Positions 9,798-22,667 of a stretch of 64,000 bases of DNA are shown here, one piece after another (position 1 is the stretch's first letter; every line of letters begins with the position of its first letter). Below the pieces are notes generated by a model that did no database searches, was not told where the DNA came from, and saw only the letters and a program-made list of their open reading frames with translations. The position numbers were made by a program, and so were the translations under genes. The stretch covers positions 62,001-126,000 of the forward strand of contig NZ_JACHYJ010000001.1 of the NCBI RefSeq assembly GCF_014192745.1. The letters are read 5' to 3'. The stretch comes from Luteimonas sp. RC10 (GTDB taxonomy: Bacteria > Pseudomonadota > Gammaproteobacteria > Xanthomonadales > Xanthomonadaceae).

Positions 9798-11572
9798 TGA
9801 ACGGCGCCCGCTGGCTGGTGCAGGCGCTGGAGGCCGAGGGGGTCGAGACGATCTTCGGCTATCCGGGCGGCGCGATCATGCCATTCTACGATGCGCTGCA
9901 CGGCGCGTCGCTGAAGCACGTGCTGGTCCGCCACGAACAGGGCGCGGCGTTCGCCGCGAACGGCTTCGCGCGGGCCAGCGGGCGCGTCGGCGTCTGTGTA
10001 GCGACCTCCGGCCCGGGCGCCTCGAACCTGGTCACTGGCATTGCCGATGCGATGCTCGACTCGGTGCCGATGGTGATCATCACCGGCCAGGTCGCCACGC
10101 CGCTGATGGGGACCGACGCGTTCCAGGAACTGGACGTGTTCGGCATGACGCTGCCGATCGTCAAGCACAGCTTCCTGGTGCGCAGTGTCGACGAACTGCC
10201 GCGGGCGGTCGCCGAAGCGTTCCGGCTCGCCCGCTCCGGGCGTCCCGGCCCGGTGCTGATCGACATGCCCAAGGACGTGCAGATCGGCGACGCCGCCCAC
10301 CTGGGGGCATACGTGCCCTCGCGCGCCGACACGATGCCGGCCTGCGCCGACCACGCGCTGCACGAGGCGGCGGCATTGCTGGCGCAGGCGCAGCGTCCGG
10401 TCGTCTACGGCGGCGGCGGCATCGTGCTGGGTGACGCGCTGGAGGCGTTCCGCGAGTTCGCCGACCTGACCGCGATCCCGACCGTGCTGACGCTGCGCGG
10501 CCTGGGGGCACTGCCGCCCTCGCATCCGGCGAATCTGGGCATGCTCGGCATGCACGGCACGCGCGCGGCGAACCTCGCGGTGCAGGAGGCCGACCTGCTG
10601 CTGGTCGTGGGCGCCCGCTTCGACGACCGCGCCACCGGCAAGCTGGCCGAGTTCGCCCCACACGCGCGGATCGTGCACCTGGACGGCGACGGCTGCGAGA
10701 TCGGCAAGCTGCGCGAAGCCGATGTCGCGGTGTGCGGCGACGTCGCCGCCAGCCTGTCGCGGCTGGCCGCGCCTTGCGCCGCGCACACGCACGGACGCTT
10801 CGCAGCGGCGCGCGCGCATTGGCGTGCGCTGTGCGCGGAACGACGCGAACGCTTCGCCGCCCGCTACGACGCCCCCGGCGACAAGGTCTACGCCCCCGCC
10901 CTGCTCAAGCGCCTGAGCGAACTGGCGCCCGATGCCGTGGTGGCCTGCGACGTCGGCCAGCACCAGATGTGGGTGGCCCAGCACTGGCGCTTCGACCATC
11001 CGCGCAAGCACCTGACCAGCGGCGCGCTGGGCGCGATGGGCTTCGGCCTGCCGGCCGCGATCGGCGCCCAGCTCGAGGACCCGAAGCGGCGCGTGGTCTG
11101 CGTCAGCGGTGACGGCTCGTTCCTGATGAACGTGCAGGAGCTGGCCACGCTCAAGCGCTACCAGGTGCCGGTCAAGATCGTGCTGCTCGACAACCAGGCG
11201 CTGGGCATGGTGCGGCAATGGCAGGAGCTGTTCTTCGACCGTCGCTATTCGGAGATCGACCTGTCCGACAACCCCGACTTCGCCCAGGTCGCCCGCGCGT
11301 TCGGCATCCAGGCGCTGTCGGTCGATCGCAGCGACGATGTCGAAGCGGCGTTGCAGGCGCTGCTCGATGCGCCGGGCCCGACGCTGCTGCATGTCGCCAT
11401 CGACACCGCCGCCAACGTCTGGCCGCTGGTGCCGCCCAACCACAACAACGCGCAGATGCTCGACCACGCCGATGCCGACATCGAGGCCGATGCCGCAACA
11501 CCCGGCGCTCCCGCCCTGACCGACCCCACCGCCCCCGCTCCCGAGGAATGCCGTCATGCGTTACCAGTTTGA
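9797..11572 (+). CDS. ilvG: Acetolactate synthase, large (catalytic) subunit
   Basis: This ThDP/FAD enzyme makes acetolactate from pyruvate, or acetohydroxybutyrate with 2-oxobutyrate. The 591 residues show the family landmarks: [15 protein letters not shown], the ThDP-activating glutamate in [33 protein letters not shown], and the ThDP-Mg motif [17 protein letters not shown] near residue 437. The last 35 residues are a low-complexity Ala/Pro/Asp-rich tail beyond [10 protein letters not shown]. The ATG overlaps the ilvC stop, and the 3' end overlaps ilvM by 17 nt. Pairing with a 78-residue ilvM-type subunit suggests isozyme II. Confidence 0.95.
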   Translation: MNGARWLVQALEAEGVETIFGYPGGAIMPFYDALHGASLKHVLVRHEQGAAFAANGFARASGRVGVCVATSGPGASNLVTGIADAMLDSVPMVIITGQVATPLMGTDAFQELDVFGMTLPIVKHSFLVRSVDELPRAVAEAFRLARSGRPGPVLIDMPKDVQIGDAAHLGAYVPSRADTMPACADHALHEAAALLAQAQRPVVYGGGGIVLGDALEAFREFADLTAIPTVLTLRGLGALPPSHPANLGMLGMHGTRAANLAVQEADLLLVVGARFDDRATGKLAEFAPHARIVHLDGDGCEIGKLREADVAVCGDVAASLSRLAAPCAAHTHGRFAAARAHWRALCAERRERFAARYDAPGDKVYAPALLKRLSELAPDAVVACDVGQHQMWVAQHWRFDHPRKHLTSGALGAMGFGLPAAIGAQLEDPKRRVVCVSGDGSFLMNVQELATLKRYQVPVKIVLLDNQALGMVRQWQELFFDRRYSEIDLSDNPDFAQVARAFGIQALSVDRSDDVEAALQALLDAPGPTLLHVAIDTAANVWPLVPPNHNNAQMLDHADADIEADAATPGAPALTDPTAPAPEECRHALPV

Positions 11573-11792
11573 GATGACCCTGCGCCGCGCCGAAGGTGCG
11601 CTGGTGCGCGTGCTGGGCACCACCGAGCGCCGCGGGTTCCGACCGCTGACCTTCGAGGGCGCCGCCGGCGAGGACGACGACCGCTGGTCGCTGCGCATGA
11701 CGGTCGAAGGCGACCGCGCCGCGAGCGCGCTGCAAGGCCAGTTGGCCAAGCTCTACGACTGTCTGTCGGTGGAGGTGCAGCCGTGTCGTTGA
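11556..11792 (+). CDS. ilvM: Acetolactate synthase II, small regulatory subunit
   Basis: The 78-residue product is a single ACT-like domain ([20 protein letters not shown] through YDCLSVEVQ), the size of IlvM rather than the larger IlvH/IlvN. It is expected to stabilise and activate the large subunit encoded just upstream. It starts inside the ilvG coding sequence behind GAGGAATGCCGTC, where GAGGAA is a suitable ribosome binding site. It overlaps the next gene by 10 nt, which points to translational coupling of all three. Short ACT proteins diverge strongly, so identity rests on context as much as sequence. Confidence 0.9.
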   Translation: MRYQFEMTLRRAEGALVRVLGTTERRGFRPLTFEGAAGEDDDRWSLRMTVEGDRAASALQGQLAKLYDCLSVEVQPCR

Positions 11793-12709
11793 ACGTCGCC
11801 GCCGATGCCGCGGTCGCGGACGCACCGATCGCCGACGCTACCCGCGCGCCCAGCGACCGGGTCTGGTACGACGGCGCGCTGCACGACGTCGATGCGCTGC
11901 AGGCCGGCCTGACCACGCACGCGATGCACTACGGCAGTGGCGTGTTCGAGGGCATCCGCGCCTACGCCACCGACGACGGCGCCGCCGTGTTCCGGCTGCC
12001 CGAGCACCTGGCGCGCATGCGCGAAGGGGCGACGCTGCTGGGCATGGCATTCGACCCGGCGCTCGCGACCGAGGCCGTGCTGGCGACGCTGCGCGCCAAC
12101 CGCCATCGCGATGCCTACATCCGACCGCTGGCCTGGTTCGGCGAAGGCGGCTTCGGGCTCGATGTCGAGGGCCACACCGAACATCTGATGGTCGCCACCA
12201 CCGCGACGCGTGTGCACTTGGCCGGCACCCGCGCACGGCTGGGCATCAGCAGCTGGCGGCGCAATCCTGCCGATTCGCTGCCACCGCTCAAACTGTGCGG
12301 CGCCTACGTCAACTCGATCCTGGCCAAACGGCAGAGCAAGTCGCGCGGCTTCGACGAGGCGCTGTTCACCGACGCCGACGGCTTCGTCGTCGAATGCACC
12401 GGCGCCAACGTGTTTCTGGTCAAGGATGGCCGGCTGACCGCAGTCGCGCATCGCGACGCATTGCCCGGGATCACCCGCGACACCCTGATCGCGCTGACCG
12501 GCGCACCGTCGCGCGCGGTCACCGTGGCCGAACTGCTGGATGCCGACGAGGTGTTCGCCTGCGGCACCGCTGCCGAGGTCGCGCCGGTGCAGGCGATCGA
12601 GGACCGGGTCTACGGCGACAATCCGGTCACCCGCGAGCTGGCCGATCTGTATGCCCGCGTGGTGCGCGGCCAGGCCGAGACCGGCTGCGGCTGGCTGACG
12701 GCGGTTTGA
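11783..12709 (+). CDS. ilvE: Branched-chain amino acid aminotransferase
   Basis: This class IV PLP aminotransferase carries out the last step to Ile, Val and Leu with glutamate as donor. The 308-residue product contains MHYGSGVFEGIRAY near the N-terminus and PLKLCGAYVNSILAK with the PLP lysine at about residue 170. It also contains DEALFTDADGFVVECTGANVF and VFACGTAAEVAPV. The GTG start at 11783 lies behind GGAGGTG inside ilvM. The first about 24 residues are an unconserved Ala/Asp-rich extension. It is embedded between the synthase and deaminase genes of the operon. Confidence 0.94.
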   Translation: MSLNVAADAAVADAPIADATRAPSDRVWYDGALHDVDALQAGLTTHAMHYGSGVFEGIRAYATDDGAAVFRLPEHLARMREGATLLGMAFDPALATEAVLATLRANRHRDAYIRPLAWFGEGGFGLDVEGHTEHLMVATTATRVHLAGTRARLGISSWRRNPADSLPPLKLCGAYVNSILAKRQSKSRGFDEALFTDADGFVVECTGANVFLVKDGRLTAVAHRDALPGITRDTLIALTGAPSRAVTVAELLDADEVFACGTAAEVAPVQAIEDRVYGDNPVTRELADLYARVVRGQAETGCGWLTAV

Positions 12710-12711
12710 GC

Positions 12712-13865
12712 ATGCCAGACCCCGATGTACGTCGTGCCCCCCGCGCCACCGCCAGCGATGTGCTGGCGGCACAGGCGCGGCTGCGCCGCCATCTCGACGC
12801 CACGCCGATCCACTACGCCGAGCGCTTCGGCTGCTGGTTGAAGCTGGAGAACCTGCAGCGCACCGGCTCGTACAAGGTGCGCGGCGCGCTCAACGCGCTG
12901 CTGGCCGCACGCGAGCGCGGCGACGAGCGCACGGTCATCGCCGCCTCGGCCGGCAATCACGCCCAGGGCATGGCCTGGGCCGCGTACAGGCTCGGCGTTC
13001 CGGCGATCACGGTGATGCCGCGCAACGCGCCGCAGACCAAGATCGCCGGCGTCGCGCACTGGGGCGCCACGGTGCGCCTGCACGGCGACACCTACGACGA
13101 GGCCAAGGCGTTCGCCGGTGAACTGGCGGTGCAGAACGGCTTCCGGCTGCTGTCGGCCTTCGACGACATCGACGTGATCGCCGGCCAGGGCACGGTGGGC
13201 CTGGAGATCGCCGCGGCCCTGGTCCCGGACGTGGTCATCGTGCCGATCGGCGGCGGTGGGCTCGCGGCCGGCGTGGCGCTCGCGCTTAAGAGCCAAGGGG
13301 TACGCATCGTCGGCGCCCAGGTCGAGGGCGTGGATGCGATGGCGCGCGTGCTGCGCGGTGAAGACGGACCATTCTCGCCGGTCGCCACGCTGGCCGACGG
13401 CGTGCGCGTGGCCGACCCCGGCCAGCTGACCCGGGCGTTGCTGGCCGACCTGCTCGACGATGTGGTCATCGTCCGCGAGGCGGAACTGCGCGAAACCCTG
13501 GTCCGTCTGGCGCTGGAGGAACATGTGATCGCCGAGGGCGCCGGCGCGCTGGCGCTGGCCGCCGGCCGCCGCGTTGCCGGACGCCGCAAGGTCGCGGTGG
13601 TCTCGGGCGGCAACCTCGATGCCGGGGTGCTGGCACGCTTGCTGTCGGAGGTCCGCCCGCGGCCGCCGCGCAAGCCCAGGCGTCGCCAGCGCATCGTCGA
13701 CGCGACCGCGCGGACTACGGCGCCGCCGGCACCGGCCGCCACACCCAGGCGGCGCAACGACCTGGGCACCGCAGCGCCGGCCGGAGGCGGCGAACCGCGA
13801 CTTCGACGCGCGATCAAAGCCCCGACCGACCGCACGCCCGACCGTATTGCCGAGGAACTTCCCGC

Positions 13866-13869
<4 letters not shown>
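12712..13869 (+). CDS. ilvA: Threonine ammonia-lyase (short form, no ACT domain)
   Basis: This PLP enzyme deaminates threonine to 2-oxobutyrate, the entry into isoleucine synthesis, so it links the thr and ilv operons. The catalytic domain fills residues 1 to about 315, with the PLP lysine in [12 protein letters not shown] (K55), [11 protein letters not shown] and the glycine loop [13 protein letters not shown]. The roughly 200-residue ACT-like regulatory domain of the E. coli biosynthetic enzyme is absent. In its place is a 70-residue Arg/Pro/Ala-rich tail ([12 protein letters not shown] onward) with no recognisable fold. The stop overlaps the leuA start (ATGA). Isoleucine feedback may therefore be absent or different; that is inference. 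Confidence 0.93.
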
Positions 13870-15425
<1,556 letters not shown>

Positions 15426-15447
15426 CCGCCATTCTCCAGAGCCCGCA

Positions 15448-16875
15448 ATGACCGCCAGTTCGCCCAAGACCCTGTTCGACAAGCTGTGGGATGCGCACGT
15501 CGTGATCCCCGAGACCGACGCCGCGCCTGCGGTGCTCTACATCGACCTGCATCTGATCCACGAGGTCACCTCGCCGCAGGCCTTCACCGAGCTGCGCGCG
15601 CGCGGGCTGTCGCCGCGCCGGCCCGACCGCACAAAGGCGACCATGGACCACTCCACGCCGACGCTGCCGGCGGGGCCCGACGGCCGCCTGCCTTACGCCA
15701 ACGCGGCCGCCGAGAAGCAGGTCGAAACCCTCGCCGCCAACTGCGCGCAGTTCGGCATCGAACTTTTCGACATGGCCTCCGACCAGCGCGGCATCGTCCA
15801 CGTGATCGCGCCCGAGCAGGGCTTCACCCAGCCGGGCATGACCATCGTCTGCGGCGACAGCCACACCTCGACCCACGGCGCGTTCGGCGCGCTCGCCTTC
15901 GGCATCGGCACCAGCGAAGTCGGCAACGTGCTGGCCACGCAGTGCCTGTTGCAACGGCGGCCCAAGACGATGGCGATCACCGTCGAAGGCACGCTCGCAC
16001 CGGGCGTCGGCGCCAAGGACGTGACCTTGCATGCGATCGGGGTGATCGGCGTCAACGGCGGCACTGGCCATGTCATCGAGTACCGCGGCTCGACGATCGA
16101 GGCGATGGACATGGAACAGCGCATGACCTTGTGCAACATGTCGATCGAGGCCGGCGCGCGCGCCGGCATGGTCGCGCCCGACGACACCACCTTCGACTGG
16201 ATCTCGCGCACGCCGCGCGGCCCCAAGGGCGCGGACTTCGACGCCGCGGTCGCGTCCTGGCGCACGCTGCGCAGCGACCCGGGCGCGGTGTTCGATGTCG
16301 AAGTGCGCATCGACGCCGCCGACATCCGCCCGACGCTGACCTGGGGCACGCACCCGGGCACCGCGATCGGTGTCGACGTCCCGGTGCCCGAGGCCAGCGA
16401 TGCCGCCGAGCGCAAGGGCCAGGACTACATGCGCGTCGCCGCCGGCCGGCCGCTGGCCGGCATGCCGGTCGACGTGGTGTTCGTCGGTTCGTGCACCAAC
16501 GGCCGGCTGCGCGACATGCGCGAGGTCGCGCAGGTGCTGCAAGGCCGCCGCGTCGCGGACGGCGTGCGCATGCTCGTGGTGCCCGGCTCGGAGATCGTCA
16601 AGCGCGAGGCCGAGGCCGAGGGAATCGACGCGGTCGTGCGCGCGGCCGGCGCCGAATGGCGCGAGCCGGGCTGCTCGATGTGCATCGCGATGAACGGCGA
16701 CCTGGTCGCACCCGGACAACTGGCGGTGAGTACCAGCAACCGCAATTTCGAAGGCCGCCAGGGGCCCGGCGCGCGCACGCTGCTGGCCTCGCCGACCACC
16801 GCCGCCTGGGCGGCCGTGCGCGGGGTCGTCGCCGATCCGCGCGAGCTGTTCGACGATCGCCGGGCGGTGGCCTGA
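15448..16875 (+). CDS. leuC: 3-Isopropylmalate dehydratase, large subunit
   Basis: LeuC carries the [4Fe-4S] cluster that isomerises 2- to 3-isopropylmalate together with LeuD. The 475 residues include [48 protein letters not shown] and [11 protein letters not shown]. The last three hold the cluster cysteines. Length and motifs match the bacterial LeuC type. It begins 22 nt after leuA, and its stop overlaps the leuD start. Confidence 0.97.
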   Translation: MTASSPKTLFDKLWDAHVVIPETDAAPAVLYIDLHLIHEVTSPQAFTELRARGLSPRRPDRTKATMDHSTPTLPAGPDGRLPYANAAAEKQVETLAANCAQFGIELFDMASDQRGIVHVIAPEQGFTQPGMTIVCGDSHTSTHGAFGALAFGIGTSEVGNVLATQCLLQRRPKTMAITVEGTLAPGVGAKDVTLHAIGVIGVNGGTGHVIEYRGSTIEAMDMEQRMTLCNMSIEAGARAGMVAPDDTTFDWISRTPRGPKGADFDAAVASWRTLRSDPGAVFDVEVRIDAADIRPTLTWGTHPGTAIGVDVPVPEASDAAERKGQDYMRVAAGRPLAGMPVDVVFVGSCTNGRLRDMREVAQVLQGRRVADGVRMLVVPGSEIVKREAEAEGIDAVVRAAGAEWREPGCSMCIAMNGDLVAPGQLAVSTSNRNFEGRQGPGARTLLASPTTAAWAAVRGVVADPRELFDDRRAVA

Positions 16876-17504
16876 TGCACGCGTCACGATCCCCTTCCGC
16901 CCCTTTGCCTGAAGACACGCCGATGCCTGCCAGTTCCCGGATCGTCTCGGCCAGCGTCGTGCTGGCCCAGACCAACATCGACACCGACCAGATCATTCCT
17001 GCACGCTTTCTGTCCACCACCGAGCGCCAGGGCCTGGGCCGGCACGCCTTCAACGACTGGCGCTGGCGCGAGGACGGCACGCCCAATCCCGACTTCGCGT
17101 TCAACCAACAGCACTACGCCGGCCGCGAGATCCTGCTGGCCGGGCGCAACTTCGGCTGCGGCTCCTCGCGCGAGCACGCGCCGTGGGCGCTGCGCGACCT
17201 GGGCTTGCGCGTGGTCGTGAGCAGCGAGATCGCCGACATCTTCCGCAACAACGCGCTCAAGAACGGCCTGCTGGCAGTGGTGCTGCCCGAGGCGGTTGTC
17301 CAGGACCTGATGTCGCGGCCCGACGACGTGCTGACCGTCGACATCGAGGCCTGCGAGCTGCGCACGCCGGACGGTGCCGTCCATCGTTTCCCGCTCGACG
17401 CGTTCGCGCGCACCTGCCTGCTCGAGGGCGTCGACGAGATGGGCTACCTGCTCGCGCGCAGCGCCGAGATCCGATCCTACGAGGAGCGCCACCATGCACG
17501 CTGA
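16875..17504 (+). CDS. leuD: 3-Isopropylmalate dehydratase, small subunit
   Basis: This swivel-domain subunit works with LeuC. Landmarks are [31 protein letters not shown] and [20 protein letters not shown]. The ATG at 16875 overlaps the leuC stop and gives 209 residues with an unconserved 16-residue lead. A second in-frame ATG at 16923 ([11 protein letters not shown]) gives 193 residues and is closer to the family start; I keep the outer start only because of the coupling. The 3' end overlaps leuB by 11 nt. Confidence 0.94.
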   Translation: MHASRSPSAPLPEDTPMPASSRIVSASVVLAQTNIDTDQIIPARFLSTTERQGLGRHAFNDWRWREDGTPNPDFAFNQQHYAGREILLAGRNFGCGSSREHAPWALRDLGLRVVVSSEIADIFRNNALKNGLLAVVLPEAVVQDLMSRPDDVLTVDIEACELRTPDGAVHRFPLDAFARTCLLEGVDEMGYLLARSAEIRSYEERHHAR

Positions 17505-18573
17505 CATCGTCGTATTGCCGGGCGACGGCATCGGCCCGGAAGTGACCGCCGCCACGGTCGAAGTCCTGCAGGCGGTCGCGCACCGCTTCGGCCACCACTT
17601 CACGCTGCACGAGCACCTGATCGGTGGCGCCGCGATCGACGCCACCGGCCAGCCGTTGCCCGATGCCACACTGGCGGCCGCGCGCGATGCCGATGCGGTG
17701 CTGCTGGGCGCGGTCGGCGGCCCCAAGTGGTCGGCGCCCGAAGCCCCGGTGCGTCCGGAACAGGGCCTGCTGGCGATCCGCAAGGCACTGGGCCTGTACG
17801 CGAACCTGCGCCCCGTGCGCCCACATGCGGCGGCCGCGGGTGCCTCGCCGATCAAGTCGCACTTGCTGGCCGGCGTGGACCTGCTGGTCGTACGCGAACT
17901 CACCGGCGGCATCTACTTCGGCGACAAGACCCGCAGCGAGACACAGGCGACCGACCTGTGCCGGTACTCGGTCGAGGAGGTCGAGCGCGTCGTGCGTCGC
18001 GCCTGCCTGCTCGCCCGCGGGCGCCGCGGCCACGTGACCTCGGTCGACAAGGCCAACGTGCTCGAGACCTCGCGGCTGTGGCGCGAGGTCGCCACCCGCG
18101 TCGTGCGCGACGAGTTCCCCGACATCACCCTCGAGCACCAACTGGTCGATTCGATGGCGATGCATCTGCTGGCCAAGCCGCGCGCCTACGACGTGATCGT
18201 GACCGAGAACATGTTCGGCGACATCCTGACCGACGAGGCCTCGATGCTCGCCGGCTCGCTCGGCCTGCTGCCGTCGGCGTCGCTGGGCGAGGGTTGCGTC
18301 GGCATGTACGAGCCGATCCACGGCTCGGCGCCCGACATCGCCGGCCGCGGCATCGCCAACCCGGTCGGCACGATCCTCAGCGCCGCGCTGCTGTTGCGCT
18401 ACTCGCTGGGTCTGTCGCAGGAAGCGGCCTGCATCGAGCAGGCGGTCGACGCAGTGCTCGACGCCGGCGTGTTCACCGCCGACCTCGCGCCGCACGACGC
18501 GGCCCGCTCGACCCGCGAGGCCACCGACGCGATCGTGCAGCAATTGGCCCTGGCCAGCGAACAGGCGGCATGA
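17494..18573 (+). CDS. leuB: 3-Isopropylmalate dehydrogenase
   Basis: LeuB oxidatively decarboxylates 3-isopropylmalate with NAD+ to the leucine oxo-acid. The 359-residue product starts [20 protein letters not shown]. It has the substrate-binding arginines around [51 protein letters not shown] and [21 protein letters not shown] precedes the ATG by 8 nt, inside leuD. Its stop overlaps the gdhA start (ATGA). Confidence 0.97.
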   Translation: MHADIVVLPGDGIGPEVTAATVEVLQAVAHRFGHHFTLHEHLIGGAAIDATGQPLPDATLAAARDADAVLLGAVGGPKWSAPEAPVRPEQGLLAIRKALGLYANLRPVRPHAAAAGASPIKSHLLAGVDLLVVRELTGGIYFGDKTRSETQATDLCRYSVEEVERVVRRACLLARGRRGHVTSVDKANVLETSRLWREVATRVVRDEFPDITLEHQLVDSMAMHLLAKPRAYDVIVTENMFGDILTDEASMLAGSLGLLPSASLGEGCVGMYEPIHGSAPDIAGRGIANPVGTILSAALLLRYSLGLSQEAACIEQAVDAVLDAGVFTADLAPHDAARSTREATDAIVQQLALASEQAA

Positions 18574-19919
18574 GCGGCGGCGACGCCGAACTCGACGCGT
18601 TCCTGCGCACGGTCGCCGCGCGCGATCCGCACCAGCCCGAGTTCCTGCAGGCCGTGCGCGAAGTCATGGCCAGCCTGTGGCCGTTCCTGGCGCGCCACCC
18701 GCACTACCGCGACCAGGCGCTGCTCGAGCGCTTGATCGAACCCGAACGCGTGGTGCAGTTCCGCGTGCCCTGGGTCGACGATCGCGGCCGCGTGCAGGTC
18801 AACCGCGCCTGGCGCGTGCAGCACAGCGCGGCGATCGGCCCGTTCAAGGGCGGCATGCGCTTCCACCCGTCGGTGAATCTGTCGATCCTGAAGTTTCTGG
18901 CCTTCGAGCAGACCTTCAAGAACGCGCTGACCACATTGCCGATGGGCGGTGGCAAGGGCGGCTCGGACTTCGACCCCAAGGGGCACAGCGACGGCGAGGT
19001 GATGCGCTTCTGCCAGGCGCTGATTGCCGAGCTCCATCGCCACCTGGGCCCGGACACCGACGTGCCGGCCGGCGACATTGGCGTGGGCGCGCGCGAGATC
19101 GGCTTCATGGCCGGCTATCTCAAGAAGCTCGCCAACCACGCCGGCTGCGTGTTCACCGGCAAGGGCCTGAGCTATGGCGGCAGCCTGATGCGCCCGGAGG
19201 CCACCGGCTACGGCACCGTGTACTTCGTCGAGCAGATGCTGCACCACGCGCGCCGCGACACCGACGGGGCGCGGGTGCTGATCTCGGGCGCCGGCAATGT
19301 CGCCCAGTACGCCGCACTCAAGGCCATCGAGCTCGGCGGTCGCGTACTGACCGTCTCCGACTCGGGCGGCACGCTGTACGCCAAGGCCGGCTTCGACAAC
19401 GAGGCGGTCGAGGCGCTGATCGCGCTGAAGAACCAGCGCCGCGGCCGGCTGGCCGAACTGGCGGACGACCCGCGTTTCGACTACATCGAAGGCCAGCGCC
19501 CCTGGCACATCCCGGCCGAGATCGCCCTGCCCTGCGCCACCCAGAACGAGCTCGACGAAGCCGATGCGCGCAGGCTGATCGACAACGGCGTGATCTGCGT
19601 GGCTGAAGGCGCGAACATGCCGTGTACGCTCGAGGCGATCGACGCGTTCCAGGCCGCCGGCACGCTGTACGCGCCCGGCAAGGCCAGCAACGCCGGCGGG
19701 GTGGCGACTTCGGGCCTGGAGATGAGCCAGAACGCGCTGCGCCTGGCCTGGCACCACGCCGAGGTCGACGAGCGCCTGCACGCGATCATGAAGGACATCC
19801 ACGGCCACTGCGTCCGCCACGGCAAGCGCGCCGACGGCCGCGTCGACTACGTCGCCGGCGCCAACATCGCCGGCTTCATCAAGATCGCCGATGCGATGCT
19901 CGCCCAAGGCGTCATCTGA
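18570..19919 (+). CDS. gdhA: NADP-specific glutamate dehydrogenase
   Basis: The 449-residue product matches the hexameric NADPH-type GdhA that aminates 2-oxoglutarate. Motifs are [36 protein letters not shown] with the catalytic lysine, [20 protein letters not shown], the Rossmann loop [12 protein letters not shown] and [11 protein letters not shown]. Its ATG overlaps the leuB stop, so it is part of the ilv-leu operon rather than a separate unit. The link makes sense, because IlvE (same operon) uses glutamate as amino donor. Its placement here is unusual compared with the usual monocistronic gdhA. Confidence 0.95.
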   Translation: MSGGDAELDAFLRTVAARDPHQPEFLQAVREVMASLWPFLARHPHYRDQALLERLIEPERVVQFRVPWVDDRGRVQVNRAWRVQHSAAIGPFKGGMRFHPSVNLSILKFLAFEQTFKNALTTLPMGGGKGGSDFDPKGHSDGEVMRFCQALIAELHRHLGPDTDVPAGDIGVGAREIGFMAGYLKKLANHAGCVFTGKGLSYGGSLMRPEATGYGTVYFVEQMLHHARRDTDGARVLISGAGNVAQYAALKAIELGGRVLTVSDSGGTLYAKAGFDNEAVEALIALKNQRRGRLAELADDPRFDYIEGQRPWHIPAEIALPCATQNELDEADARRLIDNGVICVAEGANMPCTLEAIDAFQAAGTLYAPGKASNAGGVATSGLEMSQNALRLAWHHAEVDERLHAIMKDIHGHCVRHGKRADGRVDYVAGANIAGFIKIADAMLAQGVI

Positions 19920-19962
19920 CTGCTCCCTCTCACCACCCGCCTCGCCAACCGCAACCATCCTC

Positions 19963-21801
19963 ATGCCCGATTACCGCTCCCGCACCTCCACTTCTGGTCG
20001 CAACATGGCCGGCGCCCGCGCGCTGTGGCGCGCGACCGGCATGACCGACGGCGACTTCCACAAGCCGATCGTCGCAATCGCCAACTCGTTCACCCAGTTC
20101 GTGCCCGGCCACGTGCATCTCAAGGACATGGGCCAGTTGGTCGCGCGCGAGATCGAGCGCGTGGGTGGCGTGGCCAAGGAGTTCAACACCATCGCGGTCG
20201 ACGACGGCATCGCGATGGGGCACGACGGCATGCTCTACTCGCTGCCCAGTCGTGAACTGATCGCCGACGCGGTCGAGTACATGGTCAATGCGCACTGCGC
20301 CGATGCGCTGGTGTGCATCTCCAACTGCGACAAGATCACCCCGGGCATGCTGATGGCCGCCTTGCGGCTCGATATTCCGGTGGTGTTCGTCTCGGGCGGG
20401 CCGATGGAAGCGGGCAAGACCAGGCTCGCCGACCACAAGCTCGACCTGGTCGACGCAATGGTGCTGGCCGCCGACCCCGCCGCCAGCGACGAGCAGGTCG
20501 CCGCGGTCGAGCGCAGCGCGTGCCCCACCTGCGGCTCGTGCTCGGGCATGTTCACCGCCAACTCGATGAACTGCCTGACCGAGGCGCTGGGCCTGTCGCT
20601 GCCGGGCAACGGCACCCTGCTGGCCACCCACGCCGATCGCAAGCAGCTGTTCCTGCAGGCTGCGCGCACCGCGGTCGAGCTGTGCCACCGCTGGTACGGC
20701 GGCGAGGATCCGACCGCGCTGCCGCGTGGCATCGCCACCTTCGAGGCGTTCGAGAACGCGATGACGCTCGACATCGCGATGGGCGGCTCGACCAACACCA
20801 TCCTGCACCTGCTGGCCGCCGCGCAAGAAGCCGGCGTCGACTTCACGATGGCCGACATCGACCGGCTCTCGCGCCGCGTGCCGCAGCTGTGCAAGGTCGC
20901 CCCCAACGCGCCCGACTATCACGTGGAGGACGTGCACCGCGCCGGTGGCGTGCCGGCGATCCTGGCCGAACTCGCGCGCGGCGGCTTGCTGCATACGGAT
21001 GTCGCCACCGTGCACGCCAGAACGCTCGGCGACGCGCTCGCGGCCTGGGACGTCGCCACCGTGCAGGACGACGCGGTGCAGACGTTCTTCCGCGCTGGGC
21101 CGGCCGGCATCCCCACGCAGACCGCCTTCAGCCAGGCCACGCGCTGGCCTACGCTCGACCTCGACCGCGCCCAAGGCTGCATTCGCGACCTGGCGCACGC
21201 GTACTCGCAGGAAGGCGGCCTGGCCGTGCTCGCCGGCAACCTCGCCGCCGACGGCTGCGTGGTCAAGACCGCCGGCGTCGATGCCGCGATCCATGTGTTC
21301 GAGGGCCCGGCGCGCGTCTACGAAAGCCAGGACGCCGCAGTCGCCGGCATCCTCGGCGATGAGGTGCAGCCCGGCGAGGTCGTGGTGATCCGCTACGAAG
21401 GCCCCAAGGGCGGTCCCGGCATGCAGGAGATGCTGTATCCGACCAGCTACCTGAAGTCCAAGGGCCTGGGCAAGCGCTGCGCGCTGCTGACCGACGGTCG
21501 TTTCTCCGGCGGCACCTCCGGCCTGTCGATCGGCCACGTCTCGCCCGAGGCGGCCGCCGGCGGCACGATCGCCCTGGTCCGCAACGGCGACCGCATCCGC
21601 ATCGATATTCCCAACCGTGCCATCGATCTGTGCGTCGCTGCCGAGGAACTCGCTGCACGCCGCACCGCGCAACACGCGCTCGGCTGGAAGCCGGCCCAGC
21701 CACGCCCCCGCAAGGTCACCGCCGCCCTCAAGGCCTATGCGCTGCTGGCGACCAGTGCGGACAAGGGCGCCGTGCGCAATCTGGCGCTGTTGGGCGACTG
21801 A
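19963..21801 (+). CDS. ilvD: Dihydroxy-acid dehydratase
   Basis: This Fe-S enzyme dehydrates dihydroxyisovalerate and dihydroxymethylvalerate to the oxo-acids used by IlvE and LeuA. The 612 residues have [20 protein letters not shown] at the start and cluster cysteines in [12 protein letters not shown] and [17 protein letters not shown]. The Mg-binding and substrate region is [20 protein letters not shown]. It begins 43 nt after gdhA without a visible terminator between them, so it is probably the last gene of the operon. In Xanthomonas the chromosomal integron sits next to ilvD. Here a broken integron lies 10.7 kb downstream. Confidence 0.97.
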   Translation: MPDYRSRTSTSGRNMAGARALWRATGMTDGDFHKPIVAIANSFTQFVPGHVHLKDMGQLVAREIERVGGVAKEFNTIAVDDGIAMGHDGMLYSLPSRELIADAVEYMVNAHCADALVCISNCDKITPGMLMAALRLDIPVVFVSGGPMEAGKTRLADHKLDLVDAMVLAADPAASDEQVAAVERSACPTCGSCSGMFTANSMNCLTEALGLSLPGNGTLLATHADRKQLFLQAARTAVELCHRWYGGEDPTALPRGIATFEAFENAMTLDIAMGGSTNTILHLLAAAQEAGVDFTMADIDRLSRRVPQLCKVAPNAPDYHVEDVHRAGGVPAILAELARGGLLHTDVATVHARTLGDALAAWDVATVQDDAVQTFFRAGPAGIPTQTAFSQATRWPTLDLDRAQGCIRDLAHAYSQEGGLAVLAGNLAADGCVVKTAGVDAAIHVFEGPARVYESQDAAVAGILGDEVQPGEVVVIRYEGPKGGPGMQEMLYPTSYLKSKGLGKRCALLTDGRFSGGTSGLSIGHVSPEAAAGGTIALVRNGDRIRIDIPNRAIDLCVAAEELAARRTAQHALGWKPAQPRPRKVTAALKAYALLATSADKGAVRNLALLGD

Positions 21802-21857
21802 ACGCCGGTGCGCCTGTCTCTGATAACCGGTTGACCAGGGCCACCGACCGGAGTGTA

Positions 21858-21871
21858 ATTACGTTCGTAAT
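21858..21871. promoter_or_regulatory. Palindromic operator of the toxin-antitoxin pair
   Basis: ATTACGTTCGTAAT is a perfect 14-bp palindrome 18 nt before the antitoxin start, in an otherwise AT-poor context. AbrB-type antitoxins usually repress their own promoters by binding such sites. A TAATTA/TAATAACT-type -10 overlaps it. Binding is inferred from position and symmetry. Confidence 0.6.
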
Positions 21872-21889
21872 AACTCTTCGGACATCGCC

Positions 21890-22114
21890 ATGACCATGCT
21901 CAAGCTCACCCGCATTGGCAATTCGGTCGGTGTCGTGTTGCCGAAGGACATCCTCTCCCGGCTCAATCTCGAAGCGGGCGATGCGCTCTACCTCAGCGAG
22001 TCTCCCGACGGCTATCGCCTCTCGCCCTACGATCCGGAGTTCGAGCGGCAGATGGAGGTCGCGCGCAAGGTGATGAAGCGGCGGCGGGCAGCGTTGCGAG
22101 AACTTGCGAAGTGA
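21890..22114 (+). CDS. AbrB/MazE-type antitoxin
   Basis: The 74-residue product has a swapped-hairpin AbrB fold: MLKLTRIGNSVGVVLPKDIL, then LNLEAGDALYLSESPDGYRL. A charged C-terminal tail (ERQMEVARKVMKRRRAALRE) follows and is expected to neutralise the toxin. Two ATGs in frame (21890, 21896) are possible. Its stop overlaps the GTG of the doc-like gene, the typical coupling of a toxin-antitoxin operon. The palindrome upstream fits autoregulation. Confidence 0.85.
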   Translation: MTMLKLTRIGNSVGVVLPKDILSRLNLEAGDALYLSESPDGYRLSPYDPEFERQMEVARKVMKRRRAALRELAK

Positions 22115-22509
22115 ACGATTGGCTGTGGCTGAGCCGAGCGTTGATCATCGCCATGCACGAGGATCAGCTCGCTGAACATGGCGGAGGTGTGGGCCTTCGC
22201 GATCCGGACCTCCTCGACACCGCGCTCGCCAAACCGCAGCAATGCCTCGCGTACGGTACGCCCCCTCCCGACTTGGCCGCACTCGCTGCGGCCTATGCGC
22301 ATGGGATCGCCCGGCTGCATCCCTTCATCGATGGCAACAAGCGCACGTCGCTCGTCGCCGCAGAAACCTTCATCGAGTTGCACGGCCACCAGCTGGACGC
22401 GAGCGACGCCGACTGTGTGCAGATTTGGTTGCAAGTCGCCTCCGGCGATATGGACGAGACCGCGCTCGCCGCGTGGATCAGAACACGTCTGCGGCCTGTC
22501 GATGCCTGA
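22111..22509 (+). CDS. doc: Doc-family (Fic fold) toxin
   Basis: The 132-residue product matches Doc toxins, which phosphorylate elongation factor Tu and stop translation. The active-site motif is HPFIDGNKRTSLVAAETFIE near residue 70. It fits the Fic/Doc pattern HxFx(D/A)GNKR with histidine and the KR pair intact. The N-terminal segment GLRDPDLLDTALAKPQQCLA is also typical. The GTG start overlaps the antitoxin stop (GTGA). The partner is AbrB-like instead of Phd. Nothing suggests that the gene is broken. Confidence 0.9.
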   Translation: MNDWLWLSRALIIAMHEDQLAEHGGGVGLRDPDLLDTALAKPQQCLAYGTPPPDLAALAAAYAHGIARLHPFIDGNKRTSLVAAETFIELHGHQLDASDADCVQIWLQVASGDMDETALAAWIRTRLRPVDA

Positions 22510-22667
22510 ACTTCGCGCCGGCGCGCTCGCGACAAACCGAACACCATAAGACTTGGCAGGCACATCGCGTGTCCACCCGCGTGTGGCTGTCCTCATGTGC
22601 AGGTATTCCAGACGCGTTGACGCTAGGGGCATACTGACCAACGGATTGCCTTCGCGCGACGCATACG

